Shown piece after piece: positions 45,031-54,418 of a stretch of 64,000 nucleotides of DNA. The position numbers and the translations under genes are program-made. The stretch's first letter is position 1. Each line of letters starts with the position of its first letter. The stretch comes from Capnocytophaga canimorsus (GTDB taxonomy: Bacteria; Bacteroidota; Bacteroidia; Flavobacteriales; Flavobacteriaceae), in the NCBI RefSeq assembly GCF_002302565.1, contig NZ_CP022382.1, positions 1,807,001 through 1,871,000 on the forward strand, written 5' to 3'. Below the pieces are notes generated by a model. That model worked only from the letters and a program-made list of their open reading frames with translations. It was not told where the DNA came from and did no database searches.

Positions 45031-45045
45031 ACGTTAAAAAATGTG

Positions 45046-45804
45046 TTATAGCTTGTTTTGATGTTGCAAAATTGCATATAATCCTTCAAACAAGAAAAAC
45101 GGATTGGCAAATATGCGGCTTTTTATGTTTTTAGCCAAATAAAGATGGTTTCCACCCGTCAAAACAACTGTTAAATTTTTAAATTGTGCCTTATATTGGG
45201 CAATTACCCCTTCTATTTCACAAATTACATTATGATAAACGCCCGATAAAATACAACCTTGTGTTGTATTGCCCACAAAATGTGTGGGGTCAAAATCTTG
45301 TTCTGCAATCAAAGGCAATTTTGATGTAAAATGATGTAATGCTTCAAGACGCATACCGATGCCAGGAGCAATAGCACCTCCTAAATACACTTTTTGTTCA
45401 GTAACCAAATCAAAAGTAATACAAGTACCTGCATCAATAACCAATACGTTGGTATTAGGGTAACGTGTAACTGCGGCAGCAACAAGCGCCAAACGATCAA
45501 CCCCTAGAGTAAGTGGCGTAGCATAATCGTTCCTAAAAGGCATTGGGGTACGATTACTAACAAAAATGGTTTTTGAGATTTTTTTACAGACAAAATCGAA
45601 TCGTTTTTGCGCATTTTCAACCACCGAAGCAATCACACAATATTCAATATTGTATTGTTTCAATAGTTCCAATACGACGTCTTCAAAAGACTCGTTAAGG
45701 AGTTTTTGATAAAAAATTTGAATATCGGCACTAAAAACAGCTATTTTTATAGCCGTATTGCCTTGGTCAATAATTAAAGTATGTTTATTTTTTTTAGCGC
45801 ACAT
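45046..45804 (-). CDS. coaX: Type III pantothenate kinase
   Basis: First step of coenzyme A synthesis. 252 residues with the ASKHA-fold phosphate motifs: IDQGNTAIKIAVF at the N-terminus, GVDRLALVAAA and DAGTCITFDLV in the middle, and GGAIAPGIGMR following. All catalytic motifs are intact. First gene of the minus-strand operon that continues with the beta-barrel, TPR and lptC genes. Confidence 0.95.
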   Translation of the reverse strand: MCAKKNKHTLIIDQGNTAIKIAVFSADIQIFYQKLLNESFEDVVLELLKQYNIEYCVIASVVENAQKRFDFVCKKISKTIFVSNRTPMPFRNDYATPLTLGVDRLALVAAAVTRYPNTNVLVIDAGTCITFDLVTEQKVYLGGAIAPGIGMRLEALHHFTSKLPLIAEQDFDPTHFVGNTTQGCILSGVYHNVICEIEGVIAQYKAQFKNLTVVLTGGNHLYLAKNIKSRIFANPFFLFEGLYAILQHQNKL

Positions 45805-45837
45805 TTATTTCAAATAGAATGCTTTGCAAACAAGATG

Positions 45838-45845
45838 CAAATGTA
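45838..45845 (-). promoter_or_regulatory. Candidate -7 element for the coaX operon
   Basis: TACATTTG on the minus strand, 34 bp before the coaX start; no TTG at the usual upstream distance. Confidence 0.4.
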
Positions 45846-45870
45846 CATAAAAATTTTTTAATCGTTTTAT

Positions 45871-45901
45871 TTGCGTATATCAAAAATACAACATATATTT
45901 G
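45871..45901 (+). promoter_or_regulatory. Promoter of tRNA-Phe
   Basis: TTG at 45871-45873 and TATATTTG at 45894-45901, separated by 20 bp, match the Bacteroidota -33/-7 consensus; transcription would begin about 15 bp before the tRNA. Confidence 0.6.
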
Positions 45902-45923
45902 CAACCGAATTTGAAACCCAATT

Positions 45924-45996
45924 GGTACCTTAGCTCAGTTGGTAGAGCAAAGGACTGAAAATCCTTGTGTCCCTGGTTCGATTCCTGGAGGTACCA
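45924..45996 (+). tRNA. tRNA-Phe (GAA anticodon)
   Basis: The cloverleaf folds fully: acceptor GGTACCT pairs with AGGTACC, D-arm GCTC/GAGC with the AGTTGGTA loop, anticodon stem AGGAC-loop-ATCCT with anticodon GAA in CTGAAAA, and a T-arm with GGTTCGATTCC. Discriminator A at 45996; CCA is not encoded. A terminator follows. Confidence 0.96.
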
Positions 45997-46004
45997 CTGA
46001 TAAG

Positions 46005-46032
46005 AAAAGCTGTCTAAGTTTAGACAGCTTTT
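46005..46032 (+). terminator. Terminator after tRNA-Phe
   Basis: A 13-bp inverted repeat (46005-46017 / 46020-46032) that runs into a T-rich tract, eight bases after the tRNA. Confidence 0.85.
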
Positions 46033-46698
46033 TTTGTTTTGGAATCAGCTTTATAGCTCTTCTTCGTTTTCCTAGATTACTTATCTTCAAGAAGCCTGAA
46101 ATCTTTAAAAAGGTTTGATTTTTGGTGTTATTATGAATAATTTTGATTGTCAGTTATTTATGAATTTGATGACTTTATTTTGTTATATGTAAAAAATTGA
46201 TTATAAACAAATAAGATTCAAAATATTGAATTGATATAAAATTTTTCAACAGTTTTTTTAATACAAAATACGCACAATTTTATCAAAACAGAAAATTAAG
46301 ACAAATTTTATCCTATGACACATTCAGCCTAAGAACACAACGCAAAAATAATAACAAACGTGTTGATAATAAGGATATAGCGAAAAGAAAACACAGATGC
46401 GTAAACGAATAGAAATTACCTTCAGTGGTATTAGGAAAATTTTTTCTATAATTCATACACGTAGTCACGTTGAAAGGATTTTCATTCAAAGTAATTTTGT
46501 GTATCTTTGAATCAGTTAAATAACATATAAACTACCAAGTTGAACCAAATATATTTCTGATGAGGTGGATTAAGTGAGCTAAGGTTTGGTTTCTTTATAC
46601 ATTGGTTATTAAAATAATCACACAAAAACACTCGATTTTCTTAATATTGTCATAAAACCATTCTTTTTTATACTAATTATAAATAAGGATATTTTGGT
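46033..46698. other. Long AT-rich intergenic region upstream of sdhC
   Basis: About 670 bp without a supportable gene on either strand. I see no tRNA, riboswitch or repeat in it. The sdh promoter and a dyad symmetry follow at its right end. Confidence 0.5.
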
Positions 46699-46738
46699 CG
46701 GTTAAGGTTGTTTTAACCGCTGAAACCTCGTAAATTTG
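46699..46738 (+). promoter_or_regulatory. sdh operon promoter with a dyad over the -33 element
   Basis: TTG at 46708-46710 and TAAATTTG at 46731-46738 are spaced by 20 bp, 36 bp before the sdhC ATG. The sequences CGGTTAA (46699-46705) and TTAACCG (46713-46719) form a 7-bp inverted repeat centred on the -33 TTG, a plausible operator for a dimeric repressor or activator. Confidence 0.6.
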
Positions 46739-46774
46739 TTACGATTTTTTTAATACATTTTTAAAATAGAATAT

Positions 46775-47464
46775 ATGGCAAGATTATTTAAAACATCTAT
46801 TGCTCGAAAGGTGGCGATGGCGTTATCGGCACTTTTCCTGATTGTCTTTTTGGTGATACACTTGGCTGTGAATTTTACGTCGGTTTTCAGCGCTGATTTA
46901 TTCAACGAGTTATCACATTTTATGGGAACAAATCCACTGGTTCAAGGCTTAATGCAACCCATTCTGATGTTGGGAGTTATTTTCCACTTCGTGATGGGTT
47001 TTGTTTTGGAAATGCAAAACCGCAAAGCCCGTGGAGCTAACGCTTATGCCCGTTACAACGGAGCGGCAAATTCCACTTGGATGTCACGTAATATGATTTA
47101 CAGTGGAATGTTCATCCTCATCTTCTTAGGAATTCACTTGGTAGATTTCTGGGTTCACGAAATGACCGTGAAGTATGTAGAAGGAGATATGAGCGGAATG
47201 ATTAACGGAGAGTACCGCTATTATGCCGATTTGGTTGAAAAAATGTCAGAAACTTGGCGAGTAATTGCGTATTGTGCTGGTTTCGTATTCCTTTTCCTCC
47301 ACTTAATTCACGGCTTTCAGTCGTCATTCCAATCAATGGGCTGGAAAGATGACAAACGCAAAAAATTCATCAGTACAGTAGGGTGTATTTATTCATTTGT
47401 GATTTGTGGCGGATTCGTTTTCGTTGCTTTGTTCCATTATTTTAATCATTTATTAGGGAAATAA
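46775..47464 (+). CDS. sdhC: Succinate dehydrogenase/fumarate reductase cytochrome b subunit
   Basis: Single membrane anchor subunit, 229 residues with five membrane helices, as in class B (di-heme, one-polypeptide) succinate:quinone oxidoreductases of Bacteroidota. Candidate heme ligands are the histidines in [22 protein letters not shown] and HLIHGFQS. It starts the operon and is two bp from sdhA. The complex links the TCA cycle or fumarate respiration to menaquinone. Confidence 0.94.
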   Translation: MARLFKTSIARKVAMALSALFLIVFLVIHLAVNFTSVFSADLFNELSHFMGTNPLVQGLMQPILMLGVIFHFVMGFVLEMQNRKARGANAYARYNGAANSTWMSRNMIYSGMFILIFLGIHLVDFWVHEMTVKYVEGDMSGMINGEYRYYADLVEKMSETWRVIAYCAGFVFLFLHLIHGFQSSFQSMGWKDDKRKKFISTVGCIYSFVICGGFVFVALFHYFNHLLGK

Positions 47465-47466
47465 CT

Positions 47467-49497
47467 ATGAAGAAATTAGATTCTAAAATTCCAGAAGGTC
47501 CTATTGCAGAGAAGTGGACAAAACATAAAAATCATATCAATCTTGTAAATCCTGCTAACAAACGTAACATTGATGTTATCGTAGTGGGAACAGGACTTGC
47601 GGGAGGTTCGGCTGCGGCAACTTTGGCAGAATTAGGTTATAACGTGAAGGCTTTTGCTTATCAAGATTCACCACGTCGAGCTCACTCCATTGCAGCACAA
47701 GGAGGTATCAACGCCGCTAAAAACTATATGGGTGATGGAGATTCTGACTACCGACTTTTCTACGATACAGTAAAAGGAGGTGATTTCCGTGCCAGAGAGG
47801 CAAATGTGTATCGTTTGGCGGAAGTTTCTGCAAATATTATTGATCAATGTGTGGCTCAAGGAGTTCCATTGGCTCGTGATTACGGCGGATTGTTAGACAA
47901 CCGCTCGTTTGGAGGTACGCAAGTTTCTCGTACATTCTACGCAAAAGGTCAAACAGGGCAACAATTGTTGTTGGGTTGCTATTCAGCAATGAATCGACAA
48001 ATCGCCCGTGGAAAGATTGATATGTACAATCGTCACGAAATGTTGGATATCGTTATTGTTGACGGAAAAGCTCGTGGGATTATCGCTCGTGATTTGATAA
48101 CAGGAAAAATAGAGCGTCATTCGGCTCACGCTGTGGTAATTGCAACAGGAGGTTACGGAAACGTATATTTCCTTTCTACCAATGCGATGGGCTGTAACGG
48201 AACGGCAGCTTGGAAAACACACAAGCGAGGAGCATTTTTCGCAAATCCTTGTTTTACGCAAATTCACCCGACTTGTATTCCGCGTTCAGGAGATTATCAA
48301 TCAAAATTGACATTGATGTCTGAATCACTTCGTAACGACGGACGTATTTGGGTTCCGAAGAAAATGGACGATGTGTATGCTATTCGTGAAGGACGTAAAA
48401 AACCAACTGAAATTGCTGAGGAAGACCGCGATTACTACTTGGAAAGACGTTATCCTGCTTATGGAAACTTAGCACCGCGTGATATTGCTTCACGTGCTGC
48501 CAAAGAGCGTTGTGACGCTGGTTATGGCGTAAATGCAACAGGCGAGGCTGTGTACTTGGATTTCTCTTCCGCTATTGAGCGTTATGGAAGAGAGCAATGT
48601 AAAATCCACGGAATTGAAAATCCTTCCAAAGAAGAAATCATCAAACGAGGAGAGAAAATTGTTGAGGCTAAATATGGAAACCTTTTCCAAATGTACGAAA
48701 AAATCGTTGATGAAAATCCGTATAAAACTCCAATGATGATTTACCCTGCAACGCACTACACAATGGGCGGAATTTGGGTAGATTACAACTTAATGACTAC
48801 AATTCCAGGTTGTTACTGTATCGGTGAGGCGAACTTCTCTGACCACGGAGCAAACCGCTTGGGGGCTTCCGCTTTGATGCAAGGTCTGGCAGATGGATAT
48901 TTTGTTCTTCCTTATACTATTGGAGATTACTTGGCGGCGGATATTCGCACAGGAAAAATTTCAACTGATTTGCCTGAATTTGAAGAAGCCGAAAGAGTAG
49001 TAACTGAGCGATTGAAATTCTTTATCAACAATAAAGGTACACATTCAGTAGATTATTTCCACAAAAAACTCGGAAAAGTAATGTGGGATAAGGTAGGAAT
49101 GGCACGTAATGCACAAGGATTGAAAGAGGCTATTCAGGAAATTCGTGAAATTCGTGAAGATTTCTGGAAAAATGTAAAAGTTCCAGGAGAAATGTACGAA
49201 ATGAACGTAGAACTTGAAAAAGCGGGACGTGTAGCCGATTTCTTGGAGCTTGGTGAGTTGTTTGCTAAAGATGCTTTGGAAAGAAACGAATCGTGTGGAG
49301 GACATTTCCGTGAAGAGTATCAAACTCCTGATGGAGAAGCACTTCGTGATGACGAAAACTATGCATATGTAGCTGCTTGGCAGTACACAGGAAATCCAAA
49401 CGAAATCAAATGTACGTACAATCCGAGTGAAGAAATCGTACATAAAGAACAATTGGAGTTTAAAGATATTAAATTAGTACAACGTAGTTATAAATAG
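47467..49497 (+). CDS. sdhA: Succinate dehydrogenase/fumarate reductase flavoprotein subunit
   Basis: 676 residues. FAD-binding [19 protein letters not shown] at about 38-56, covalent FAD histidine in [13 protein letters not shown], substrate-site segments [11 protein letters not shown] and [12 protein letters not shown], and C-terminal [12 protein letters not shown] and [13 protein letters not shown]. Full length for the class B family. Directly follows sdhC; the normal partner sdhB is displaced by an extra gene (49559-49945). Confidence 0.96.
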   Translation: MKKLDSKIPEGPIAEKWTKHKNHINLVNPANKRNIDVIVVGTGLAGGSAAATLAELGYNVKAFAYQDSPRRAHSIAAQGGINAAKNYMGDGDSDYRLFYDTVKGGDFRAREANVYRLAEVSANIIDQCVAQGVPLARDYGGLLDNRSFGGTQVSRTFYAKGQTGQQLLLGCYSAMNRQIARGKIDMYNRHEMLDIVIVDGKARGIIARDLITGKIERHSAHAVVIATGGYGNVYFLSTNAMGCNGTAAWKTHKRGAFFANPCFTQIHPTCIPRSGDYQSKLTLMSESLRNDGRIWVPKKMDDVYAIREGRKKPTEIAEEDRDYYLERRYPAYGNLAPRDIASRAAKERCDAGYGVNATGEAVYLDFSSAIERYGREQCKIHGIENPSKEEIIKRGEKIVEAKYGNLFQMYEKIVDENPYKTPMMIYPATHYTMGGIWVDYNLMTTIPGCYCIGEANFSDHGANRLGASALMQGLADGYFVLPYTIGDYLAADIRTGKISTDLPEFEEAERVVTERLKFFINNKGTHSVDYFHKKLGKVMWDKVGMARNAQGLKEAIQEIREIREDFWKNVKVPGEMYEMNVELEKAGRVADFLELGELFAKDALERNESCGGHFREEYQTPDGEALRDDENYAYVAAWQYTGNPNEIKCTYNPSEEIVHKEQLEFKDIKLVQRSYK

Positions 49498-49558
49498 GAG
49501 AAAGAAGGAATAGAAAAATAGAAAGATTAGAAGAATTAAAGGAAGTAGGTTTTTAACA

Positions 49559-49945
49559 ATGTTAAATAAAGTTACGTCATATAAAGAATTAGTCGTTTGG
49601 CAAAAATCAATGGATTTAGTCAAGAAAGTATATGAAGTAACTCGCTTATTTCCTGAGGAGGAAAAATTTGGGTTAACGAGCCAAATTCGCCGAAGTGCAG
49701 TGTCGATACCATCCAATATAGCAGAAGGTTGGGGACGAGCCTCTTTGAGAAGTTGCTTAAACTTTTTAAGAATAGCACAAGGCTCTCTTTTTGAATTGGA
49801 AACTCAAATATATATAGCAAAAGGATTGGGTTTTTCATCGGACAGTCATATAGAAGAACTCATTTCTGAAATAGGAAAAATGATAGGTTCGATGATTTTC
49901 AAAATGAAATCCAGAGATAATATCCAAAGCGACCCAAAAAACTGA
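49559..49945 (+). CDS. Four-helix-bundle protein (23S rRNA intervening-sequence family)
   Basis: 128 residues with all the family marks: SYKELVVWQKSMDLV at the start, FPEEEKFGLTSQIRRSAVSIPSNIAEGWGR (about 36-65) in the centre, and LRIAQGSLFELETQIYIAKGLGF. Founding members are encoded in intervening sequences of bacterial 23S rRNA genes; relatives occur as scattered single genes and, as Avd, with diversity-generating retroelements. Biochemical function is unsettled. It lies between sdhA and sdhB in the same direction. The flanks are purine-rich, with GGAAGTA before the gene (49541-49547) and its complement TACTTCC after it (49970-49976), possibly marking the inserted unit. No reverse transcriptase is nearby. 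Confidence 0.9.
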   Translation: MLNKVTSYKELVVWQKSMDLVKKVYEVTRLFPEEEKFGLTSQIRRSAVSIPSNIAEGWGRASLRSCLNFLRIAQGSLFELETQIYIAKGLGFSSDSHIEELISEIGKMIGSMIFKMKSRDNIQSDPKN

Positions 49946-50000
49946 AAATTCTATATATCTAATCATTCTTACTTCCTAATCTCCCTAAATCCTAAGCACA

Positions 50001-50744
50001 ATGAATTTAACATTAAAAATTTGGAGACAGAAGAACGCCAACGATAAGGGTCGTATGGTAGAATATAAAGTAACCGATATTTCCGAACATATGTCGTTTT
50101 TGGAAATGATGGACGTACTTAATGAAAGTTTGGTAGCCAAAGGTGAAGAACCTGTGGCGTTTGACCACGATTGTCGTGAGGGAATTTGTGGTATGTGTTC
50201 GCTTTTCATCAATGGGGAAGCTCACGGACCTGACCGAGGAATTACGACGTGTCAGTTACATATGCGTATGTTCAACGACGGCGACACTATCACTATTGAG
50301 CCTTGGAGAGCAACTGCTTTCCCAGTAATTAAAGACTTGATTGTGGACAGAACCGCTTTCGAGCGTATCCAACAAGCAGGAGGATATATTTCGGTAAATA
50401 CTTCTGGAAACACACAAGATGCCAATGCGATTCCAATTCCGAAATACGATGCTGACCGCTCAATGGATGCTGCTTCTTGTATCGGTTGTGGAGCTTGTGT
50501 GGCAACGTGTAAAAACTCATCTGCGATGTTGTTTGTGGCGGCAAAAGTGTCGCAATTTGCATTGCTTCCACAAGGACGTGTAGAAGCTGCTGACCGAGTG
50601 ATGAATATGGTACACCAAATGGATTTGGAAGGTTTCGGAAACTGTACCAACACTGGAGCTTGTGAGGTAGAATGTCCAAAAGGTATTTCTTTGGAAAATA
50701 TCGCACGTATGAATCGTGAATATTTGAAAGCAAGTTGTAGATAG
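50001..50744 (+). CDS. sdhB: Succinate dehydrogenase/fumarate reductase iron-sulfur subunit
   Basis: 247 residues. The plant-type [2Fe-2S] site is in [17 protein letters not shown]; the [4Fe-4S] and [3Fe-4S] sites are in [11 protein letters not shown] and [15 protein letters not shown]. Passes electrons from SdhA to SdhC. It is separated from sdhA by the four-helix-bundle gene, which must be read through or supplemented by another promoter; no TAnnTTTG element stands out in the 55 bp before sdhB. Confidence 0.96.
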   Translation: MNLTLKIWRQKNANDKGRMVEYKVTDISEHMSFLEMMDVLNESLVAKGEEPVAFDHDCREGICGMCSLFINGEAHGPDRGITTCQLHMRMFNDGDTITIEPWRATAFPVIKDLIVDRTAFERIQQAGGYISVNTSGNTQDANAIPIPKYDADRSMDAASCIGCGACVATCKNSSAMLFVAAKVSQFALLPQGRVEAADRVMNMVHQMDLEGFGNCTNTGACEVECPKGISLENIARMNREYLKASCR

Positions 50745-50855
50745 TATAATTTTTTGTTTTTCATAGTAGAGAGGGTTGTCTGATGATTTTTCAAAGGCAA
50801 TCCTCTGTTTTTTTGATGTTGAGGTAAAATTTTACCAATATAACGACCAAAAATC

Positions 50856-52652
50856 CTACGAATTTGAAAAATAAATCAATTTTCGGCGATATGTACTTAA
50901 AAGCCTTGATTTTGAGATAAATCCTATGTAAACACCTTCTCGAACCACTGGCAGATTCCACGCTCCGGTATCTTGAAATTTACGCATAATATCTGCCATT
51001 TTATCGGTTTCTAACCGAATTACTTCCACTGATTTTTTCATCATTTCTGCCACGGTAACCTCGTTGTAAAGTGCGTGTTCAAACATAATGGAACGAATAT
51101 CGTCAATTGAAATCACGCCTTCCAAATGCTGGGTTTCAGGGTGTACTACCGGAAAAATATTCCGATTGGATTTTACAATACCTTGGTAAACAACCTCTCC
51201 CAAATTCATTTGAGGCGTTAGTTGGATGAAGTTTTTCTCAATAACTGATTCGATATCCATCAGTGTAAGAATAGCTTGGTCTTTATTGTGAGTAATGAGT
51301 TCGCCTTTTAAAGCTAATGATTTTGAGTAAAAAGAGTGTTTCAAATAATATTTTGATATGGAAAAAGAGATGGCTGCAGTCATCATCAAGGGCACGAATA
51401 ATGTATGTCCGCCTGTAAGTTCAGCAATTAAGAAAATTGCAGTAAGCGGAGCGTGTAACACTCCTGCCATAAGCCCTGCCATTCCTACTAATGTAAAACT
51501 GGATAAAGGTACAGTTTGTCCCCAAAAAGCCATTTTATTGACCAATCTTCCAAAAAAATGCCCCATCATACTTCCCATAAAAAGAGCGGGAGCGAAAACC
51601 CCTCCGACTCCTCCTGCACCCACAGTGGTTGCCGTGGCAATGACTTTAAAAAGCACTAAACCGCCCATTAGTGCAATAATCTGCCATTGATTACTCAAAT
51701 CCCATCCAAAAACATTGTTGTTTAATGATAATTCGGGCTGTCCTTTAATTAAGTTATTCATCAATTCAAAACCTTCTCCATATAAGGGCGGAATGAAAAA
51801 GACGATGATTCCTATCATCAATCCGCCAAAAAATAGTCGCTTTAATAAGGAATCGATACTTTCATAAAACTGGATAATTCTCTCATAGGCAATACTGAAA
51901 TAAATAGAAACGATTCCTGATAAAATGCCTAATCCGATGTAATAAGGCGTATCTGCGAATTTATAATCTTCGTGAGTGTAGAAAGGCAAAAGGAACTCAT
52001 TGCCAAAGAAAAAATAAGATGTCAGTACTGCCAGTAAAGAAGAGGAAATCAGCGGAATGAGTGACATTAGAGTTAAATCCAAGCTAAAAACTTCAATAGC
52101 AAAAACAATGGCTGCTACAGGAGCTTTAAACATTGCTGCCATAGTTCCTGCACAAGCACAAGCGATTAGTAACATTCGCTCTGACTGATTTACGTGAAAG
52201 AGTTTACCTAAATTGGAACTGATGCTTGAGCCTGATGCTACCATAGGTCCTTCAAGCCCTACAGACCCTCCGAAGCCAACGGTAATGGGTGCGGTAAGTA
52301 AACTGGCATACATTTGATAGGTAGGCATCAGTCCTTTAAGTTTGGAAATGGCGTACAGCGTGTAAGGAATACCAGACTCCACCCGATGCCGAATCACATA
52401 TTTAATGATTAGATAAACAATAAAAAAACCAATAGTAGGAAAAACAAAATAGAAGGCTCTGTGATAGTGCATTACCAAACCATTTTGGAGCAAACTTTGA
52501 ATCAGTAATGTGAACTTTTTCATCAAAACTGCCAAAATACCCGATAAAAAACCAATCAAAGCACAAAGTATAAGAATAAATTGCCTATTGGTAAGGTATC
52601 GTGCCCTCCAAAATAGAAATTTAACCTGCCACGAATTTTTATTTATTTTCAT
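50856..52652 (-). CDS. ClC-family chloride channel/transporter with CBS domains
   Basis: 598 residues: ClC membrane core with about ten or more helices (30-440) and a pair of CBS domains (about 455-580). The ion-path motifs are VESGIPYTL, GSVGLEGPMV (gating Glu retained) and GGVFAPALFMG. At the position of the inner proton-path glutamate of E. coli ClcA the sequence reads FAIEVF rather than IIEEM, so coupled H+ exchange versus channel behaviour cannot be decided from sequence. Single gene convergent with sdhB. Confidence 0.9.
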   Translation of the reverse strand: MKINKNSWQVKFLFWRARYLTNRQFILILCALIGFLSGILAVLMKKFTLLIQSLLQNGLVMHYHRAFYFVFPTIGFFIVYLIIKYVIRHRVESGIPYTLYAISKLKGLMPTYQMYASLLTAPITVGFGGSVGLEGPMVASGSSISSNLGKLFHVNQSERMLLIACACAGTMAAMFKAPVAAIVFAIEVFSLDLTLMSLIPLISSSLLAVLTSYFFFGNEFLLPFYTHEDYKFADTPYYIGLGILSGIVSIYFSIAYERIIQFYESIDSLLKRLFFGGLMIGIIVFFIPPLYGEGFELMNNLIKGQPELSLNNNVFGWDLSNQWQIIALMGGLVLFKVIATATTVGAGGVGGVFAPALFMGSMMGHFFGRLVNKMAFWGQTVPLSSFTLVGMAGLMAGVLHAPLTAIFLIAELTGGHTLFVPLMMTAAISFSISKYYLKHSFYSKSLALKGELITHNKDQAILTLMDIESVIEKNFIQLTPQMNLGEVVYQGIVKSNRNIFPVVHPETQHLEGVISIDDIRSIMFEHALYNEVTVAEMMKKSVEVIRLETDKMADIMRKFQDTGAWNLPVVREGVYIGFISKSRLLSTYRRKLIYFSNS

Positions 52653-52679
52653 CCGAAAAAAATCTTCTGTAAACTAAGA

Positions 52680-52687
52680 CAAAGATA
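52680..52687 (-). promoter_or_regulatory. Candidate -7 element for the ClC gene
   Basis: TATCTTTG on the minus strand, 28 bp before the start codon; a TTG lies 23 bp further upstream (52713-52711). Confidence 0.45.
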
Positions 52688-52747
52688 AAAACTTTTTATG
52701 AGTTGATTTACAATTACACACAATTCGCTATTAAGGCATATTTTCGT

Positions 52748-52755
52748 TACATTTG
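52748..52755 (+). promoter_or_regulatory. Candidate -7 element for the dipeptidase gene
   Basis: TACATTTG, 22 bp before the ATG. No TTG at the right distance upstream. Confidence 0.4.
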
Positions 52756-52776
52756 TGAATTATAAAATGCGTTCAA

Positions 52777-53511
52777 ATGGGGTTTAGGCAAGGAAAAAAT
52801 CGGAATTTTTGGTTTAAAAATAGCATAGTAATCTTGCTTTTTTTTATTATTTGCTGTAGAAATAAGGCAAAAGAGCAATTCTCTACCGCTACAATTGAAA
52901 GTAAAACGGATACCTTAGTAGAGTTTGTTTCTTATGAAAAAAAATCAAAACAAATTGAGGTTTATCACGATGATTTCGTGAATATACAAGCACTTTCTGA
53001 TGATTTTATATTGGATTTGAAATACGCCACCACCGATAATTTTTTAAAACAAGCTGTTTACGACTGTGCGGAGTGTTTCTTGCGGAAAGAAACAGCAAAG
53101 GCTTTGGTAGCGGCTAATGAATCGTTCAAAAAATTAGGATATCGCATCAAGATTTTTGATTGTTACCGTCCGCTCTCGGTACAGCAAAAAATGTGGAGTA
53201 TCCTACCAGGAACGCATTATGTGGCTAATCCAGCAAAGGGTTCAAAACATAATCGGGGAGCGGCTGTAGATATCACTTTGGTGGATAGCAATGGCAACGA
53301 ACTTGATATGGGAACTGTGTTTGATTATTTCGGTAAGGAGGCGCATCATAATTATCAGAATCTTCCTTCGCAAGTGATAAAAAACCGAAAATTACTCAAA
53401 GAGGTGATGGATAAACACAATTTCCGCTCCATTTATTCCGAGTGGTGGCATTATGAATTTCGCCCTGAGCGAGATTCAAAAATTGAAAATTTCACTTGGG
53501 AATGCCAATAA
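52777..53511 (+). CDS. VanX/DdpX-like D-alanyl-D-alanine dipeptidase, probable lipoprotein
   Basis: Zinc peptidase of the M15D family, 244 residues. Metal and catalytic residues are in place: His158 and Asp165 in SKHNRGAAVDITL, Glu222 and His225 in EWWHYEF, and Arg131 in DCYRPLS. The N-terminus (about 12-27) is hydrophobic and ends IICC, a likely lipoprotein signal, so the enzyme would act in the periplasm on D-Ala-D-Ala or related peptides from cell-wall turnover. No vanH or vanA homologue is present. Confidence 0.88.
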   Translation: MGFRQGKNRNFWFKNSIVILLFFIICCRNKAKEQFSTATIESKTDTLVEFVSYEKKSKQIEVYHDDFVNIQALSDDFILDLKYATTDNFLKQAVYDCAECFLRKETAKALVAANESFKKLGYRIKIFDCYRPLSVQQKMWSILPGTHYVANPAKGSKHNRGAAVDITLVDSNGNELDMGTVFDYFGKEAHHNYQNLPSQVIKNRKLLKEVMDKHNFRSIYSEWWHYEFRPERDSKIENFTWECQ

Positions 53512-53611
53512 TAAACTCATCTTACGAATAAAAAGTTAATAATTTTATAAAAGATACACAAATTAAAAAACTTTGTGAATAAATAGTAGGTATTTGTAGA
53601 AATTATTTTCT

Positions 53612-53619
53612 TACTTTTG
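53612..53619 (+). promoter_or_regulatory. Candidate -7 element for the PAS gene
   Basis: TACTTTTG, 28 bp before the ATG; TTTG at 53593-53596 is 15 bp upstream, closer than usual. Confidence 0.4.
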
Positions 53620-53647
53620 TTTCGGATATAAAAATAAAGGAATAGTT

Positions 53648-54328
53648 ATGTTTGAAGAATTTAAACAACCGCAAGCATCAATAGCCAAACCAACACCTAT
53701 TGATAGAGAAGTTAGTTGGGATAAATCAAAAACTTTGATCAGTGAAACTGACCGTTTCGGGACTATAACTAACGTAAATGAAGCTTTTTGTACGGTTTCT
53801 GGATACTCCTCCAATGAGCTTATCGGGCAGCCTCACAACATAATTCGTCATCCAGATATGCCTAAAATTGTTTTTAAAATGCTTTGGGACAATATCAAGC
53901 AAGGAAACAATTTTGCGGGTGTGGTTAAAAACCTTTCAAAAAGCGGGGAATATTATTGGGTAATCACTGATTTTGAAATGCGTAAAGATGCTATGGGCAA
54001 CATTACCCATTATTTAGGAAGAAGAAAAGCTGTGCCTGAAAAGGTAATTACCAACTACGTAGCGCCTTTGTACGAAACCCTTTTGAAACTCGAAAAAGTA
54101 GGAGGAATGGATTTAAGTAGCCGATTTTTCAAAAACTACTTAACAATGCAAAAAAAAGATTACATTGACTTTGTTATCAGTATAATGGCTGAAAGTAATG
54201 AAGATATGACCTTCAAAGCCGATGCTTCAATGAGTAGTTCTTCAGAGGTTGTTTCTGACGACATCTATCACGTAAACGAAGCGATGAACGAAAAACGTAA
54301 AAACTTCTTCGACAGATTGTTCTCATAA
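53648..54328 (+). CDS. Stand-alone Aer-like PAS domain protein
   Basis: 226 residues. A PAS domain at about 30-135 with the sequence SGYSSNELIGQPHNIIRHPDMPK and WDNIKQGNNFAGVVKNLSKSGEYYWV, the pattern of the Aer aerotaxis/redox sensor, whose PAS binds FAD. The C-terminal 90 residues are helical and polar and match no output domain I recognise: no kinase, GGDEF or chemotaxis signalling domain. Cytoplasmic, with no membrane segment. Partner unknown; possibly a redox or ligand sensor acting by protein contact. Confidence 0.82.
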   Translation: MFEEFKQPQASIAKPTPIDREVSWDKSKTLISETDRFGTITNVNEAFCTVSGYSSNELIGQPHNIIRHPDMPKIVFKMLWDNIKQGNNFAGVVKNLSKSGEYYWVITDFEMRKDAMGNITHYLGRRKAVPEKVITNYVAPLYETLLKLEKVGGMDLSSRFFKNYLTMQKKDYIDFVISIMAESNEDMTFKADASMSSSSEVVSDDIYHVNEAMNEKRKNFFDRLFS

Positions 54329-54362
54329 CGACAGATTTGTTATAAATGTTGCTAAACTATAA

Positions 54363-54403
54363 AAAAAGCAGTAAGAATAGAGAATATTTTTACTGCCTTT
54401 TTT
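54363..54403. terminator. Bidirectional terminator between the PAS gene and dinB
   Basis: An imperfect inverted repeat with GCAGTAA/TTACTGC core and A and T runs at the ends, between convergent genes. Confidence 0.75.
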
Positions 54404-54418
54404 TGTTTGATAATGGGA

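Noticed and set aside
49559..49945. Diversity-generating retroelement (Avd-like gene)
   Set aside because: No reverse transcriptase, template/variable repeat pair or target protein is near; the protein is a generic four-helix-bundle member.
52777..53511. VanX-like gene as a glycopeptide resistance determinant
   Set aside because: There are no vanH, vanA or vanRS-type neighbours; Gram-negative bacteria commonly carry such dipeptidases for cell-wall recycling.
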